Made by a program: the position numbers and the translations under genes
The notes under the pieces: model-generated
What the model saw: only the letters and a program-made list of their open reading frames with translations
Told to the model about the DNA's origin: nothing
Databases searched by the model: none
NCBI GenBank assembly: GCA_033060915.1
Contig: CM065397.1
Coordinates: 34,489,501 to 34,553,500, forward strand
DNA from: Euryodendron excelsum
Lineage: Eukaryota; Streptophyta; Magnoliopsida; Ericales; Pentaphylacaceae
Direction of reading: 5' to 3'
DNA length: 64,000 nt
In this document: one piece after another, positions 34,307-46,579 of the stretch
Position numbering within the stretch: the first letter of the stretch is position 1
Layout of the letters: every line of letters starts with the position of its first letter

Positions 34307-35103
34307 AGCCAATTAGGAAAGGTTTAAGGTCAGCAAGCAACGTATCTTTGACTAGATTTGGGCACCTGTACTAGTGACTACCATGCAATTTTTAGCCTGG
34401 CTTCACTAGGAGTGACTCCGGAAAGTCCGGGAATGATTTGAAGGACCGGGAATGACCTGAAAGGCCGGAAAGGAGTAGGAACACTTAAAATAGTGTCCCT
34501 GAGGTATTTGACTTGAAAAGTGAGGACAAAATGAGTCGAAAAGGTTGACCGGGCCTTTAGGGGCAAAACGGTCAATCGGACTGGGAAGCTGCCGGGGCGA
34601 ACTCGGGCTATCTCGGAAGAAGACTTGGGATCTGGAAACATTATTTAGAATGTTCCTAGAGGTTGCCGGTTTGATTTCCAAAGCCGGCGTGGTCGGAAAA
34701 GGAGACCGGCCCACTAGTGTAAAATGGTCATTTCGCACCGGGTTGGCCGGAACTGACTCAGAATGATTCGGAAAGATAAATGCAGGTTGAGAATACTATA
34801 AAAAGTAGTCTCAGGAGGTTACCGGTTTGATACCCAGAGCCGGTGTGGTTCTCGGGGCATTCGGATTCCTATAGGCAAAATGGTCATCTTGACCGGAAAG
34901 TCTCGGGAAAGGTCCAAAGGGCAGTTTGGTCATTTTTCACCAAAGTGGGCTAACAGACACTGGTGTTGTCCTGGGTTTTGAGTGTTTCCGCCACTCTAAC
35001 GGCGGTCGTCATGACACAGGGGTTTGTTGCCAATTCCCTATATCGACCTATTTGTGAGTATTTCCGCTACTCTAACGGTTTTGTGAGTACTTTCGCTACT
35101 CGG

Positions 35104-36424
35104 ACCGTCTCGAGAAATAAACTATCTCGAGAAAGGGATTGGAAATGGGTCTTACCGTCTCCAAGGAGACGTGCCTAGATTGGAACCGTGTCGAGAAATA
35201 AACTATCTCGAGAGAGGGATTGGAAAGGGGTCTTATCGTCTCCGAGGAGACGTGCCTGGATTAGAACCGTCTCGAGGAATAAACTGTCTCGAGAGTGGGA
35301 TTGGAAAGGGGTCTTACCGTCTCCAAAGAGACGTGCCTGGATTGGAACCGTCTCGAGGAATAAACTGTCCCGAGAGAGGGATTGGAAAGGGGTCTTACCG
35401 TCTCTGAGGAGATGTGCCTGGATTGGAACCGTCTCGAGGAATAAATTGTCTCGAGAGTGGGATTGGAAAGGGGTCTTACCATTTCCGAAGAGACGTGCTG
35501 GGATTGGAACCGTCACGAGGAATAAACTGTCTCGAGAGTGGGATTGGAAAGGGGACTTATTGTCTCCGAAGAGACGTGCCTAGAGTGGAACCGTCTCGAG
35601 AATAAACTGTCTTGAGAGTGGGATTGGAAAGGGGTCTTACCGTCTCCGAAGAGACGTGCCTGGATTGGAACCGTCTCGAGGAATAAACTGTCTCGAGAGA
35701 GGGATTGGAAAGGGGTCTTACCATCTCCGAGGAGATGTGCTCGGATTGGAATCGTCTCGAGGAATAAACTGTCTCGAGAGTGGGATTGGAAAGGGGTCTT
35801 ACCGTCTCCGAAGAGACGTGCCTGGATTGGAACCATCTCGAGGAATAAATTGTCTCGAGAGTGGGATTGGAAAGGGGACTTATCGTCTCCGAAGAGACGT
35901 GCCTGGAGTGGAACCATCTCGAGGAATAAACTGTCTCGAGAGTGGGATTGGAAAGGGGTTTTACCTTCTCCGAAGAGACGTGCCTGGATTGGAATCGTCT
36001 TGAGGAATTAACTGTCTCGAGAGTGGGATTGGAAAGGGGACTTATCGTCTCTGAAGAGACGTGCCTGGAGTGGAACCATCTCGAGGAATAAACTGTCTCG
36101 AGAGTGGGATTGGAAAGGGGTCTTACCTTCTCCGAAGAGACGTGCCTGGATTGGAATCGTCTCGAGGAATAAACTGTCTCGAGAGTGGGATTGGAAAGGG
36201 GACTTATCGTCTCTGAAGAGACGTGCCTGGAGTGGAACCATCTCGAGGAATAAACTGTCTCGAGAGTAGGATTGGAAAGGGGACTTATCGTCTCCGCGGA
36301 GACGTGCTTGGATTGGAACCGTCTCAAGGAATAAATTGTCTCGAGAGTGGGATTGGAAAGGGGTCTTACCATTTCCGTAGAGACGCTCCTGGATTGGAAC
36401 TGTCTCGAGAGTGGGATTGGAAAG
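35104..36424 (-). repeat. 81-bp tandem array, sixteen units, LTR C
   Basis: Same unit as in LTR B. Total span is 16 units less one base: a single G is missing near 35600 (CGAGAATAAA). The last partial unit lacks the AATAAACTGTCTC part. Confidence 0.95.
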
Positions 36425-36613
36425 GAAAGGACAATGCCCCTGAGGGCATTTTGATCATTTTGCCTCTATTTGTGCCTGACAGGCCCACGAAGCGATGGGC
36501 AGACAGGATTTGGACCTGGAGAATTAGTTTCGAAAGGAATATGCCCACAATGACTTGAAAACAAGTGTAGACGGAGTGTACACTGCCGTGCGGTCAAAAA
36601 AGGGGTGCTTACA

Positions 36614-36618
36614 ATTAC
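36614..36618. repeat. Target-site duplication, right copy (ATTAC)
   Basis: Matches 16572-16576. The outer internal resumes at 36619 with TCTCTTCTCTTT, as in the uninterrupted copy at 49394. Confidence 0.9.
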
Positions 36619-37593
36619 TCTCTTCTCTTTCGACCTTCTTATTATACTTTTCAAGAATACTCAATCATGGTTTTCATCAGGCCTTTCCTAAGATTTTTTC
36701 CTCTCTTTTTTTTTTTTTTTCGGGCTCCTTCCCCCTGGGAATTCTTTTCCTTCGCTTTTCTTTTTCTTTCTCATTTCTTTTCTTTCCTTTTATGAAACGA
36801 ACAATTCTACAACCCTTTTTTCCTTAGACCTTCTCTTTAGCAGTTCAATCTACCCAATACGGGCAGTGATCCCTAGGTTGGGGGTTTTCTCGAAAAAGAT
36901 AAATGGCTCAACAAGTTTGGTAAGGGATTGCTTTTGACTGTATGAGAGATGAAATGAGGGCCTCTCTTCACTTTAAACTAGATTGATGATCCATAGAGCT
37001 TTCGATACTGTCCTGGCATGATAGCGGTGGATACCATTCCTAGAATTCTCGACTCTTGTCTGCCTCAGTGTGGGGGGAACGGTCTTGGATCGGGGTTGAC
37101 AAGGAATATTTCACTCATGGCAAGGCACTAGGAGCTAAGCAAAGGGAATGTAAACACATTTGTTTCTTTTACATAGGGAAATGAAAGGTGGCTCCTCTTC
37201 ATCTTGATAGTCTGGCCACACATCGCTTAGCTTTGGCATCTTACAAGTGTTGCCTCTGGGTAGTCTCTTCACTCATCTCTATCCTCTCTCTCTTTGGAAA
37301 GCTGATCATTTGGTGAGTGTTTAACTTATGCTATCACCCTTTCAAGTTAGATCATTCCATAAGATAAACCATACCCCTTATGTAGGAAAAATTAACCATT
37401 CACAAGAGAAAATAAGGCAACAGTAATAAATAAAAAGACTTAATCATTTTATTTTATCAACAAAAAGCATATAGTTCTGTTTTAAAGAAATAAAAATGCA
37501 GATATTAATTTAAGGACGAAATGCAAAGGGATAGAAAGAAAGTGACTGAAAACAACCCTCTCTTGTATGTTTTTGAAGGGATTCCTTTGTTCT
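36619..37593 (-). other. Upstream part of the lysine-rich ORF and gag-to-ORF region, outer internal 1
   Basis: Continues the element interrupted at 16576. 36640-36830 on the minus strand holds the lysine-rich N-terminal part of the unknown ORF; the rest has no pol motifs and is nearly identical to 49600-50364. Confidence 0.5.
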
Positions 37594-38899
37594 TTAATAT
37601 GGCTTTGGGGTGATGGCCATATCAGCATTCCATCCTCGGTTGGGATCTTTGGCCAAGGCAGGACAAGTAGAGGTTTCTCCCGGAGTACCAAGTGAATTGG
37701 CGGCGATGATGTAATTGTCAACTTCCTTGACCGTCTTGCCTTCCTTTGTTAGTTCCTTAGTTCCATCAATAAACCAGTTGGGTAGCTTATCTTCTTCTAG
37801 CTTAATAAATGAAGCTTGGGGTTTTCCATTCTGGCGCTTGGTCGTGCCTCGGTATTCCTCAGGTGTGCACAGTGGCGGATTCTTATCACTGAGTTTGGAT
37901 AGCTCCTGGTCAATCTTCTTGGCAGATTCATCAACGAGTTCATCTTTGGGGATCGGCATTTTATCGGGGTTGTGTCATGACCAGGCATGACATTGTTCCA
38001 CATCCCCGTATTCCAATTCCTCCCTATCCTTGTAATATATCTTTTGGTATGTAGCGAACCAAACGTTGTTATTACCAAACCCTGTAATGATGTTGACAGT
38101 GGGCTCTTGTGAAGAGTTCGTAGTGGCATTTAGAGGAGGATTCGCTGGTCGTAAGCCGATGATCTTGCTATCTATCAAGTCTTGAATCTTATACTTAAGG
38201 GTCTAGCAGTCTTTGGTATCACGTCCTTGGCCGCCTAAATGGTATCCACAGTACGCCTTTGGGTTAAAATGAGGTGGCAAAGGATCAAACCGAGGTCGAG
38301 GGGGTACAGGTTTCAAATATCCCGTGGCTTGGAGACCGAAGTAAGCTGTGGTTTGCGTGCAAGCGAGTTTAGTGAAAACTCGATCTCTTGGTCTTATTCG
38401 CCGAGGTATCCTAGATGTCCTGGAAGGTCGGGGATCAAGTTCTAGTGTAATGACTATTGGGATGGTGGTTTGGGAATTGAAGGGGTTTCGGCTTTTATGC
38501 TTCATAGTAGGACAATTTCTGGTGTCAAGGCCAAACGGGTGTGACTGGTGCTGATAGGATAGACCGTAGGATTCCAAGGTTTGGTTTAAATGTCGGCTTG
38601 AGGAATGCCAAAATGCGGCAATCTGCTTGAGGAGGTTGTTGGTGAGCAATGGTCAGGGTACGAGCTTGGTCCCCCCTCTCCATCATTTTTTGTTCTTCAT
38701 GGGCCTGGGCCTACTAGGAGTTTGCCTGTTCATGGGTTGTATGGGATAAGAGTGAAGAGAGTATGCCCTCCATTTTAGTAATCCTATGTCTGACTCCTCT
38801 CGCCTCCACTAGTAGTAGAGTTAAGGTATCGTGTGTGAGTGACTCTATGAGCGTTCCTTAGCTTTCAGCCTGTAATGCTGGGGGGACGAGGAGGGGTAC
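37594..38899 (-). pseudogene. gag: Tat-like gag lacking the Retrotrans_gag domain, outer internal 1
   Basis: Starts after a probable acceptor (CTTTAG, 38900). A coiled-coil-like N-terminus (VRHRITKMEGILSSLLSHTT, about 38790-38730) passes through a frameshift into a proline-rich part, then LACTQTTAYFGLQATGYLKP and the Tat knuckle CGYHLGGQGRDTKDC followed, after one TAG, by LKYKIQDLIDSKI at about 38200-38160, then a C-terminus ending ITPKPY before TAA at 37594-37596. Compared with element 2 the whole capsid-like domain (LRLYAGALSG to EMIENGLK) is absent between coil and proline-rich part. The other outer copy has the same arrangement, so the loss predates the array. Confidence 0.65.
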
Positions 38900-40319
38900 C
38901 TAAAGCCAGCAGAAGAAAAATATCGATGTCTTGTTTTGACTAGTCTTTATGCAATGCATGCTCTAAGGATGCCCCTACTCGATAGGAAAACTAATCATGA
39001 TGTGTTTGACTCACTTCTTGGAGATATAGGGTTTGCTGCTGTATGCAGTTACCTTACTGTCTGAGTGGGAATATGTGTTCATTCATTAGTGAGGGAATAT
39101 ACTAGACTTTCGAAGTCTAAATATAATAAAATCAAAATACATTTTAACAGGGGAAAATGGAACAATTTACTTTGAGCTCCCACCTATCTAATTTTACATA
39201 AGAAATCCTAAACTACTCTTGAGTCTTCGGATTCGCCTTCATTGGATTTGATGTCGAGGAGGTTGCTGAGAGACCTTGTTGATTGATTGCCCCTTGTCTT
39301 CTTGGCAACCCTATCTCCGTGAGCATAGAGGGATTGGGGCCCCTTTTATGGAATGAATTGATGTGCATGCCATGAGCCCTTAGGGTTACACGGGAACCCT
39401 TAGGGTTTGGGTAGGTTTAATGCGAGGGATAGTGACCTTGGTGTCACTCTCTTTGGGTTGATCGTATGCATGAGAATGCGATGACTTGAATTACTCGGGA
39501 ACTCTCATCTTGACTTAGAATATGAAACGCATGAATACGGATGCGAAGAGTATAAGGAGAGAGAATGCAACAGCAAGGTAGATGTGCGTGCATGAGTAGT
39601 TAGACAGGCATTATAACAGTAAGAATAGAGTTATTATAACAACAGGAATAAACAGGTATAAAGGAAAGCAATGACAATCACCCTTTCCTCCATGGTTATG
39701 AAAATAGTGTGCGTGTCTTAAATCCGGTAGAAGTTCGGCTATGCAGGGTGTCTATATGAGCAAGAGGTTGAGGGTGGGTTTACTAATGCGTCCTAAAAAG
39801 GCTTGGTTCCCGGATCTTCAAACCTAGGCGCACTCGTTGAGGTGGTGTCATGATCGGTTGGTGATCCAAGCGGGGGAACCATCGAGAGGCCGTAGAAGGG
39901 ACGGACACAGCAAAGAGCCCACAACCAATATACCGTTCCCCCTTCTAACTAGAAGGGACAGATTAGGGTAAAATTTCAAGTATGCAGAATGCAAGTGCAC
40001 GTGCAGTGTATGTGTGATTTTTTGAAAGCGGAGGAAAGAGCCCAACAACTCCCATCCATCATGTTCATCACATTCATACATAGCAGTTAGTAAAATAACA
40101 TTGCAAACAAAAAGCGCACCTGCAAAATAAAGATGCAAGAGTTAGTATGTAGATGGCAAGCTTAATACATGATAATATGAAGGGAATTAAATGCATGTTT
40201 TTTAAAACAACTTTAAAAATTTGATTATGAAAATTGAAAAGTGGATAGAATTAGACAAGTTAATTAAACACTCTACGCGGGTGAAAGATGAAGAGACATG
40301 ACTATGGCCTAACCCTCTA
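38900..40319 (-). other. 5' leader of outer internal 1
   Basis: Probable intron 39057-38900, upstream ORF of 38 codons at 39326-39213, otherwise non-coding. The structure matches the leader of element 2 and 51641-53043. Confidence 0.45.
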
Positions 40320-40342
40320 AGTGTCCCCAGCAGAGTCGCTAG
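40320..40342 (-). promoter_or_regulatory. Primer binding site next to LTR D
   Basis: The minus strand reads TAGCGACTCTGCTGGGGACA after the LTR terminus; one change from the TGGCGACTC form. Confidence 0.75.
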
Positions 40343-43146
40343 CTGTCACGCCCAAATTTTTTGCACTCGAGGAATACACACACAAGCGGAAAAAATACGG
40401 TACTCTCTTGTTAGAACTCATCATCCTAGAAGAATGAGTGCGACTAGGTTTGAATTGAAAATTGATTTGAATAAAGGGCTTTTGGAAAACAATTCGGAGT
40501 GGCCAGCTAACTTGATTAAGGTGAGTTAGGTTACCTAAAACTAAGCACAATCCGAAGACTACATTTAGGGTTTTTGAAAATGATTTTGAAAATACTTTCT
40601 CAAGAGAGGGTTTTTAGGAAAATAGGTTGTTTGAAAACCTTTAGAAAATATTTAAGCCCTTTTTGAAAATAACTCCATTTTGGTCTTTTGAAAACAGTGA
40701 TTCTAAGTTCGGAGATTGGTTACGTGTAGGAAGACATACTAAGCCATCACCCTACCCCGCCCTTGCGGTGCCTACATGTCTATTCACCCTAGATTCACTC
40801 ATTAAAGTCTTTAACTAATACACGTCCAAAGCTATCCACTTTAGAAAAAAAATTTTAGAAAAAAATTTGACATAATGCATGATATGTAATTGCAAGAATT
40901 TGATTTGATTTTGAACATAGATTTGAAAAGAAATTGATTTAATTTGAAACGGATTTGGAAAGATAGAATTGATTTTGAAAGAAAGTTTTAGAGATTGGAA
41001 ATAAAGATTTGAAAATAGATTTTTGGAATTAGAAACTTGGAAATAGATTATGGAATTGAACATTTGAAAAAAAGATTGTGGAAATAGAAGCTTGAAAAAG
41101 GTTGTAACCGCACCCATGAGAGTTGCCTACATATTCCTTTTAAGGAATCAGGTCAGTCATAGTTCGGACAAGAATCTAGTTGAAAATAGAAGATTTTGAT
41201 TGGAAAAAGAAATTGAGTTGGAAATTGAATTGAAAGATTAAGAAATCAGGATTGAACTTAAACTTAGAACTGAACTTAAAAGAGAATTTAACCCTTGGAA
41301 GAGAAGTTGGACTAGATTTGGAAATATAAAGTTTTGGGAAACCTAGACTTAGGAAAGATGGGATTTAGGAAAGACTTAAGGTTTAAGAAAGATTTGACTC
41401 GAACATTTGACTTGGAAGATTAGAGAAAGATTGGATTTAGGAAATGTTCGAATTGGGAAAGTTTCAAAATAAGAAAGTGTCATTTTAGGAAAGTTCCGTT
41501 TTAGAAAATATTTCATTTTAGGAAAGGTTTCGAGATTGGAAAGTTTTGAATTAGGGAAGTTTCAATTTAGAAATATTTTGAAATAGGAAAGATTTGAAAT
41601 ACGAAAGTTTAGAATTTAAGAAAGTTTTGGATTTGGAAAGTTTTAACTTGGGGAAGGTATCATTTTTAGAAAGTTTTGACTTAAGGAAATTTTGAGTTTG
41701 GAAATATTTGGAAATTTAGAAAGATTTGAAAAGGGGGATTTAAAAAGTAAGATTTGGAAAGTTAAGATTTGGAAATGTATAGAATTTAGGAAAGGTTGGA
41801 ATTAAGAAAGATTTAGATTAGAAAAGATTTGAAAGTTCAAGTTTTGAAAACTTAAGGTTTAGAAAAATATGAGATTAGGAAGGATTGGAATTAGGAAAGA
41901 TTTGAATTTTGTTTCTAAGAAGAAGTGTTTTGATTTTGTTTCTAAAAATGGAGGATTGTATCTAGTTTTCTAAATGGGAAAATTGGATTTGATATGGATT
42001 TGGAAGGTGAAGTTTTAAAAATCCAAGATTTGGAAGACTATAGTTTTGAGGTAGATAATAGGTTTTGAAAACTTATGATTTAGATGTAAAAAAATAGATT
42101 TTGAAAACCTAGGTTTTGAGGCAAGATTGGGAATCATGTTTTTGGGAAGGAAAATTAGGGCTTCCTAATCGTTGGCTCTAGCCTTTAACGTGACCTCTAA
42201 GAAAAGAGATTTTTGGAAAGTGAGATTTTAGAAAGGAAGATTTTTGGAAGGAAATCCTGGAGAGAAGTTTTTAGAAAGTGAATTTTGAAAATAAAGTTTT
42301 TCGAAAGGGATTTTGGAAAGTAAAACTTTGATAGAGTTTTTGGAAAGAGAGGTTTTGGAAGGAGTTCTTAAAAATGAGTTTTTGGAAAGTAAATTTTGAA
42401 AAGAGAGTTTTTGGAAAGGAATTTTTGGAAACAATTTTTCAAGTAAGGAGTTTTGGTAAGAGTTTTTAGGAAAGAGATTTTAGGGAATGTTTCTAGAAAG
42501 TGAATGCTAGAGGGAGCTTTTTTGGAAAAGAGTTTTGAAAAGCATTTTGGAAAATAGATTTTTGAAGGGAGTTTTTAAAAACAATTTCAGAAAGGAGATT
42601 GGAGAGAGTTTAAGAAAGTATGTTGGAAAAGATATTTTTAGAAGGAGAGATTTGAAAAAAGAGTTTTTAGAAAGTGTATAAAATACCTCATTTTCCTAAA
42701 ACGATTCAAACCATAAGAAGGGTAGAAACCACTCTAAGATAGTGGTTTTGAAAACAACAATGTTTTGAAAATATGGACCATATTGGTCACTTTAAATGTA
42801 ACACTTTTCTAAAGCAACCCTAACCATGAAAATGCTAAAATCACCTCAGGATTGTGATTTTGAAAACAAGTTTGGAAAAAGAAGATTTTGATGCAAGTTT
42901 GAAAACAATTTTAATGCAAGTTTTGGAAAACAAGTTTGAAAATGAATTTTTGAAGAATGCAAGATCATGATATGCACAATGCAAGTTGGGGTCGTGAACA
43001 TACAAGGTTAAGGCTTCACCACATAATCAAGGGGGCCGAACCCACGTGGTCTCTAGTTAGACTAAGAGAAAGCCCCGACACGTGACTCTCAATAGCTTAA
43101 TCCTACACATGGGCTGGAAAGTCACTTGTTTCAAGCATGTAAGAAA

Positions 43147-43182
<36 letters not shown>
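43147..43182 (+). repeat. Poly-G run of 36 bases
   Basis: Occupies the position where other LTRs have two short G runs separated by about 75 bp (10398-10475 in LTR A). LTR F has a 17-base G run at 61335-61351 in the same place. Confidence 0.9.
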
Positions 43183-43183
<1 letters not shown>

Positions 43184-43557
43184 GTTGCGTAAACGTAAAT
43201 AGGGAGCCTACCTTGCATCTTCTTTATTTGCTTTGCTTTATGTGCTTTGTTCTTCTTGCTTTGCTTCGGTCGTCGCCTTGATCTTCATCTCGATCTTCGA
43301 GTGCCCGCTTGGATCTCCGAAAACTTCAGAGTTGCAGTACTTTAAGTCTTCAATGGAGGCTTCAGAGGCTAGTATATGAGTGTATAAGGGTGTATGTGAG
43401 TGTATGGGAGTGTATAGGAACTAGGGTTTGTGTATGGAGGTTAGGCTTTTGGAAAACCTGAAGAAGACTAGGGTTAGGGAGGCTACGAGCTCTGTATATC
43501 AAAGAGGAGACTTTTTATACTGAGTTTGCAAATCTCTTTCACACTGGAAGAGGCTCT

Positions 43558-43567
43558 GTATTTATAG
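43558..43567 (-). promoter_or_regulatory. TATA box of LTR D
   Basis: The minus strand reads CTATAAATAC, as in LTRs A, B and E. Confidence 0.7.
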
Positions 43568-45140
43568 AGAGAGGAATGACCTAGCCCCTGTTGCAGTGGG
43601 GCCAGGCTAAAAATTACATTGGCGCTACTAGGAGTGGTGCCAGGCCATTTTTTGGCTTGGCACCACTAGTAGTGGTGCCTGCCAATTAGGAAATATTTAA
43701 GGTCGGCAAGCAATGTATCTTCAGAAGATTTGGGGGCCTGTACTAGTAACTACCATATAACTTTTAGCTTGGCTTCACTAGAATTGACTTCGAAAAGTTC
43801 GAGAATGATTTGAAGGGGCCGGGAATGGCACGAAAGGCTGAATGGGACAGGAACCCTTAGAACAGTTTCTCGGGGATAGTAGACTGAAGAAATGATGATA
43901 GCATGTGTTGAAAAGGTTGACCGGGCTATTAGGGGTAAAACAGTCAACTGGACTAGAAAACTAACGAGATGGACTCGGAATATCCCGAAAGAAGACAAGA
44001 AGCCTGGAAACATTAACTGGAACATTCCAGGAGATTACCGATTTTTTACGCAGAGTCAGTGTGGTTAGAGAAGGCAACCGGCCCACTAGGGGCAAAACGA
44101 TCATTTTGCACCGGGTTTGCTAGAACCAACTCGGAATGACTTGAAAAGATAATGAAAGGTTGGGAATATTATAAGAAGCAATCTTGGGAGGTTACTAATT
44201 TGATACCCAGAGCCGGTGTGGTTCCTGGGGCATTCAAATGCCTTGGGGCAAAATGGTCATCTTGATTGGAATGTCTCGGAATTGTCCCGAAACTGTCTGG
44301 AAGACACCTAAACATGTTGGATTATCTTTAAGATAATCCTTAAAAGGTCGACTTATTGTTCTGAGAGCTTAGATACTATCTCGAGAAACGTGCCGAAAAT
44401 GGTCCTAGGGGCAGTTTGGTCATTTTTCACTGAAATGGGCTAGTAGGCACCGGTGTTGACCTGGGTTTTGAGTATTTCCGTCACTCTGACGGTGGTTCCG
44501 TTATATAGGGGTTTGTTGGCAATTCCCTATACCGACCTGTTTGCAAGTGTTTCCGTTACTCTGACAGTTGCGATGTTTATGAGTATTTCCGTTACTCTAA
44601 TGGGTCGCGATCATTCCAGAGATTGCCTAATCTCTAGAAATTGCTAGGTAGACTTAGCACTTGAGGAATCAACTTTCTCGAAAGGTGTGTCGAAACGAAC
44701 ATTGCTTTATTGGTAGGCTAGCAAGCACCAAATGTATACCGTTCTACCATCTCAGGGACTTGGAGTATCGTTTCGGTCGACGGGTTTGAAGGGACTTACC
44801 GTTCTGAAGAGTTTCTTCGAAAACGTGCTAGACAGGATGTACTTACCGCCTGGAGGAATCAACTTTCTCGAGTGTGCCGGATTTAATTGGAATTGGAATT
44901 GGATCGAAAAAGGGAACTTATCGTCTTCGAGAAGACGTGCCCATTGGAATTGGACCGAACAATGCCCCCCAGGGCATTTTGGTAATTTTGCCTCTATTTG
45001 GGCCTGAAAGGCCCACAAAGCGATTGATTGATGAGATTAGACTTGAAAAATTGAGTAGACTCAGAACATGTCCTTATTGACTTAAATACAAGTATGGACG
45101 GACTGGAGACTGCCAAACGGGCAAAAATGGGGTGCTTACA

Positions 45141-45156
45141 GCTGCCCCTCTTTTTC
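45141..45156 (-). promoter_or_regulatory. Polypurine tract next to LTR D
   Basis: The minus strand reads GAAAAAGAGGGGCAGC directly before TGTAAGCACCCC; a GTCTTT/AAAGAC stem follows at about 45159-45175. Confidence 0.8.
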
Positions 45157-45339
45157 TGTCTTTGCTTGTTAAAGACAAAACGATAGAGTAAGAGTCTCAT
45201 ATTGACGTGAGGCGGTCGAAGGGATGAACTTTGGAAATTTTCGAAAACGGGAGCTTGGAAATGGATATCGGGGCCCAAAAGGCCTCTAAAATCGAATTTT
45301 GCCGGGAAAAAGGGCACTGCTGCCCAGAATTTGGAGCTG

Positions 45340-45600
45340 GTGCCACTAGCAGTGGTGCTTTTGGATGAATTGGCTTGGCACCACTGCTAGTGGCGCCAGG
45401 CCTGGGATCAAAACCATAAATATTTCTAGTTCGAACACTGGCGGGATTCGTAGGATTTTTGAAAAACTAAGAGGCATTGCGAGGAAACCAATTCAGACAT
45501 TGAAGGAATGCCTCTTAGGGACCATGGGGGATTGCCGGAAGTAGAGACCGTGGCCGGAAAGGATGCCGGAAGAGAAGATTTTGCCGGAGAGCTCCAAGAG
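45340..45600 (+). promoter_or_regulatory. Putative promoter and 5' exon of PMD copy 3
   Basis: Partly decayed GGTGCCACTAGCAGTGGTGC dyad, a CACTGCTAGTGGCGCC half, then ATAAATATTT at about 45417, then an exon ending CCAAGAG before donor GTGAGTTTT at 45601. An ATG at about 45562 is in frame, across the splice, with the main exon ATG and would add a short N-terminal extension in this copy only. Confidence 0.45.
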
Positions 45601-46579
45601 GTGAGTTTTTTATTTTATGTTGATTTTGATGTGTAGAATTCCGTTTCAACCATGTGAATAGTGAAAATTGATGTTTTGATATGTTTTGAACATTATGGTG
45701 AAGTTATTTTTGCATTTTAGTGCTCGTTTGATTGAATTTGAGTGATTTAACGTGATTATGTGAAGGAGATTTCTGTAGGAATTGGGGGTTTTTTCCCTAC
45801 AGCTTTGGGCATTGAGCTTTTAGGCTAGATTTTTATACCATTGCCTTAGAAAAATGTGTTTAACAACCATGTGAAATTTCGTAATTTTTTAAAAACTTTT
45901 TGAATTTTTTATTTATTGAAAAATAAAAAAATACGTAAAAAAAAGGAAAAATAGAGAAAATTGAGAAAGTGATGAAATTAATGGAGTTTAAAATTTAGAA
46001 AAATGTAGGAATTTTTAAAAAATATTTGAAATGATTCTGAAAAATTTTAGGGTAACTTTGAAAACCATTGATTTGTTGAAAAACGAAACAAGTCTTTTGA
46101 AAAAAAATTCAAAATTTGAAAAGTCTGTGCGGCCGTTGGTGCTATGTGATTGTGATGTTTGTAGAGTGCTTGATTTGTGTTCTGTGTTAATGTTGTGGGT
46201 GTTGTAGTAACCATTTTTAAATGAAACTCTGCCGAAAGTTTTAGAAATTAAGGAAAGAGTTGGAAAAGGTTTTGAAATAAAATATTTTTAAAGGAAAAAG
46301 ATAGAAAACCCTAAAAATTTTAGAAAACTCGTTTTTAACTTGAAGTTGAAAAATCAAAATATGTAGGAAATTCATTTTGACTTAGAAGTGGAATTTCAAA
46401 ATCAAAATGTCTAGGAAATTCATTTCGACTTATCACTTGAAATCTTTTTATTATTTGTTTACTTTTTGTTTGTTTTTATTATTTATTTATTTATTTTATT
46501 ATTTTTTCTCTTCTACTTTTATTTTCTTATCTGCATATACCATATATTAACACTTCCTACCTTGGCTTACCTTTTCAGG

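Larger units (their letters stand above)
16577..36613 (-). mobile_element. Element 2: complete nested Tat-like LTR retrotransposon (20.0 kb)
   Basis: Two very similar LTRs (16577-22216 and 30763-36613) flank an 8.5-kb internal with primer site, gag, lysine-rich ORF, antisense PMD gene and polypurine tract, bounded by ATTAC duplications. It interrupts the outer array's first internal. No pol is recognisable. It belongs to a subfamily with expanded 81-bp repeats in U3 and with the Retrotrans_gag domain retained. Confidence 0.9.
30763..36613 (-). repeat. LTR C (5.85 kb), 5' LTR of element 2
   Basis: Minus strand starts TGTAAGCACCCC at 36613 and ends GGGCGCGACA at 30763. U3 holds sixteen 81-bp units (35104-36424), two 156-bp units and a perfect 21-bp GGCGCC palindrome at 34286-34306. 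The TATA position (about 34194-34203) reads CTAAAAATAC, a probably weakening change in what should be the promoter-bearing LTR. The purine field is 31320-33300 and the inverted repeat 33318-33368. Confidence 0.9.
40344..45140 (-). repeat. LTR D (4.80 kb), shared middle LTR of the outer array
   Basis: Minus strand starts TGTAAGCACCCC at 45140 and ends GGGCGTGACA at 40344. It carries a TATA box at 43558-43567, two 156-bp units (44031, 44188), the purine field 40900-42670, a 36-base G run at 43147-43182, and no 81-bp array. It has a primer site on one side and a polypurine tract on the other, so it serves as 5' LTR of internal 1 and 3' LTR of internal 2. Confidence 0.88.

Noticed and set aside
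35557..36372. A 271-codon minus-strand repetitive open frame in LTR C
   Set aside because: Same reason: tandem-repeat translation inside an LTR.
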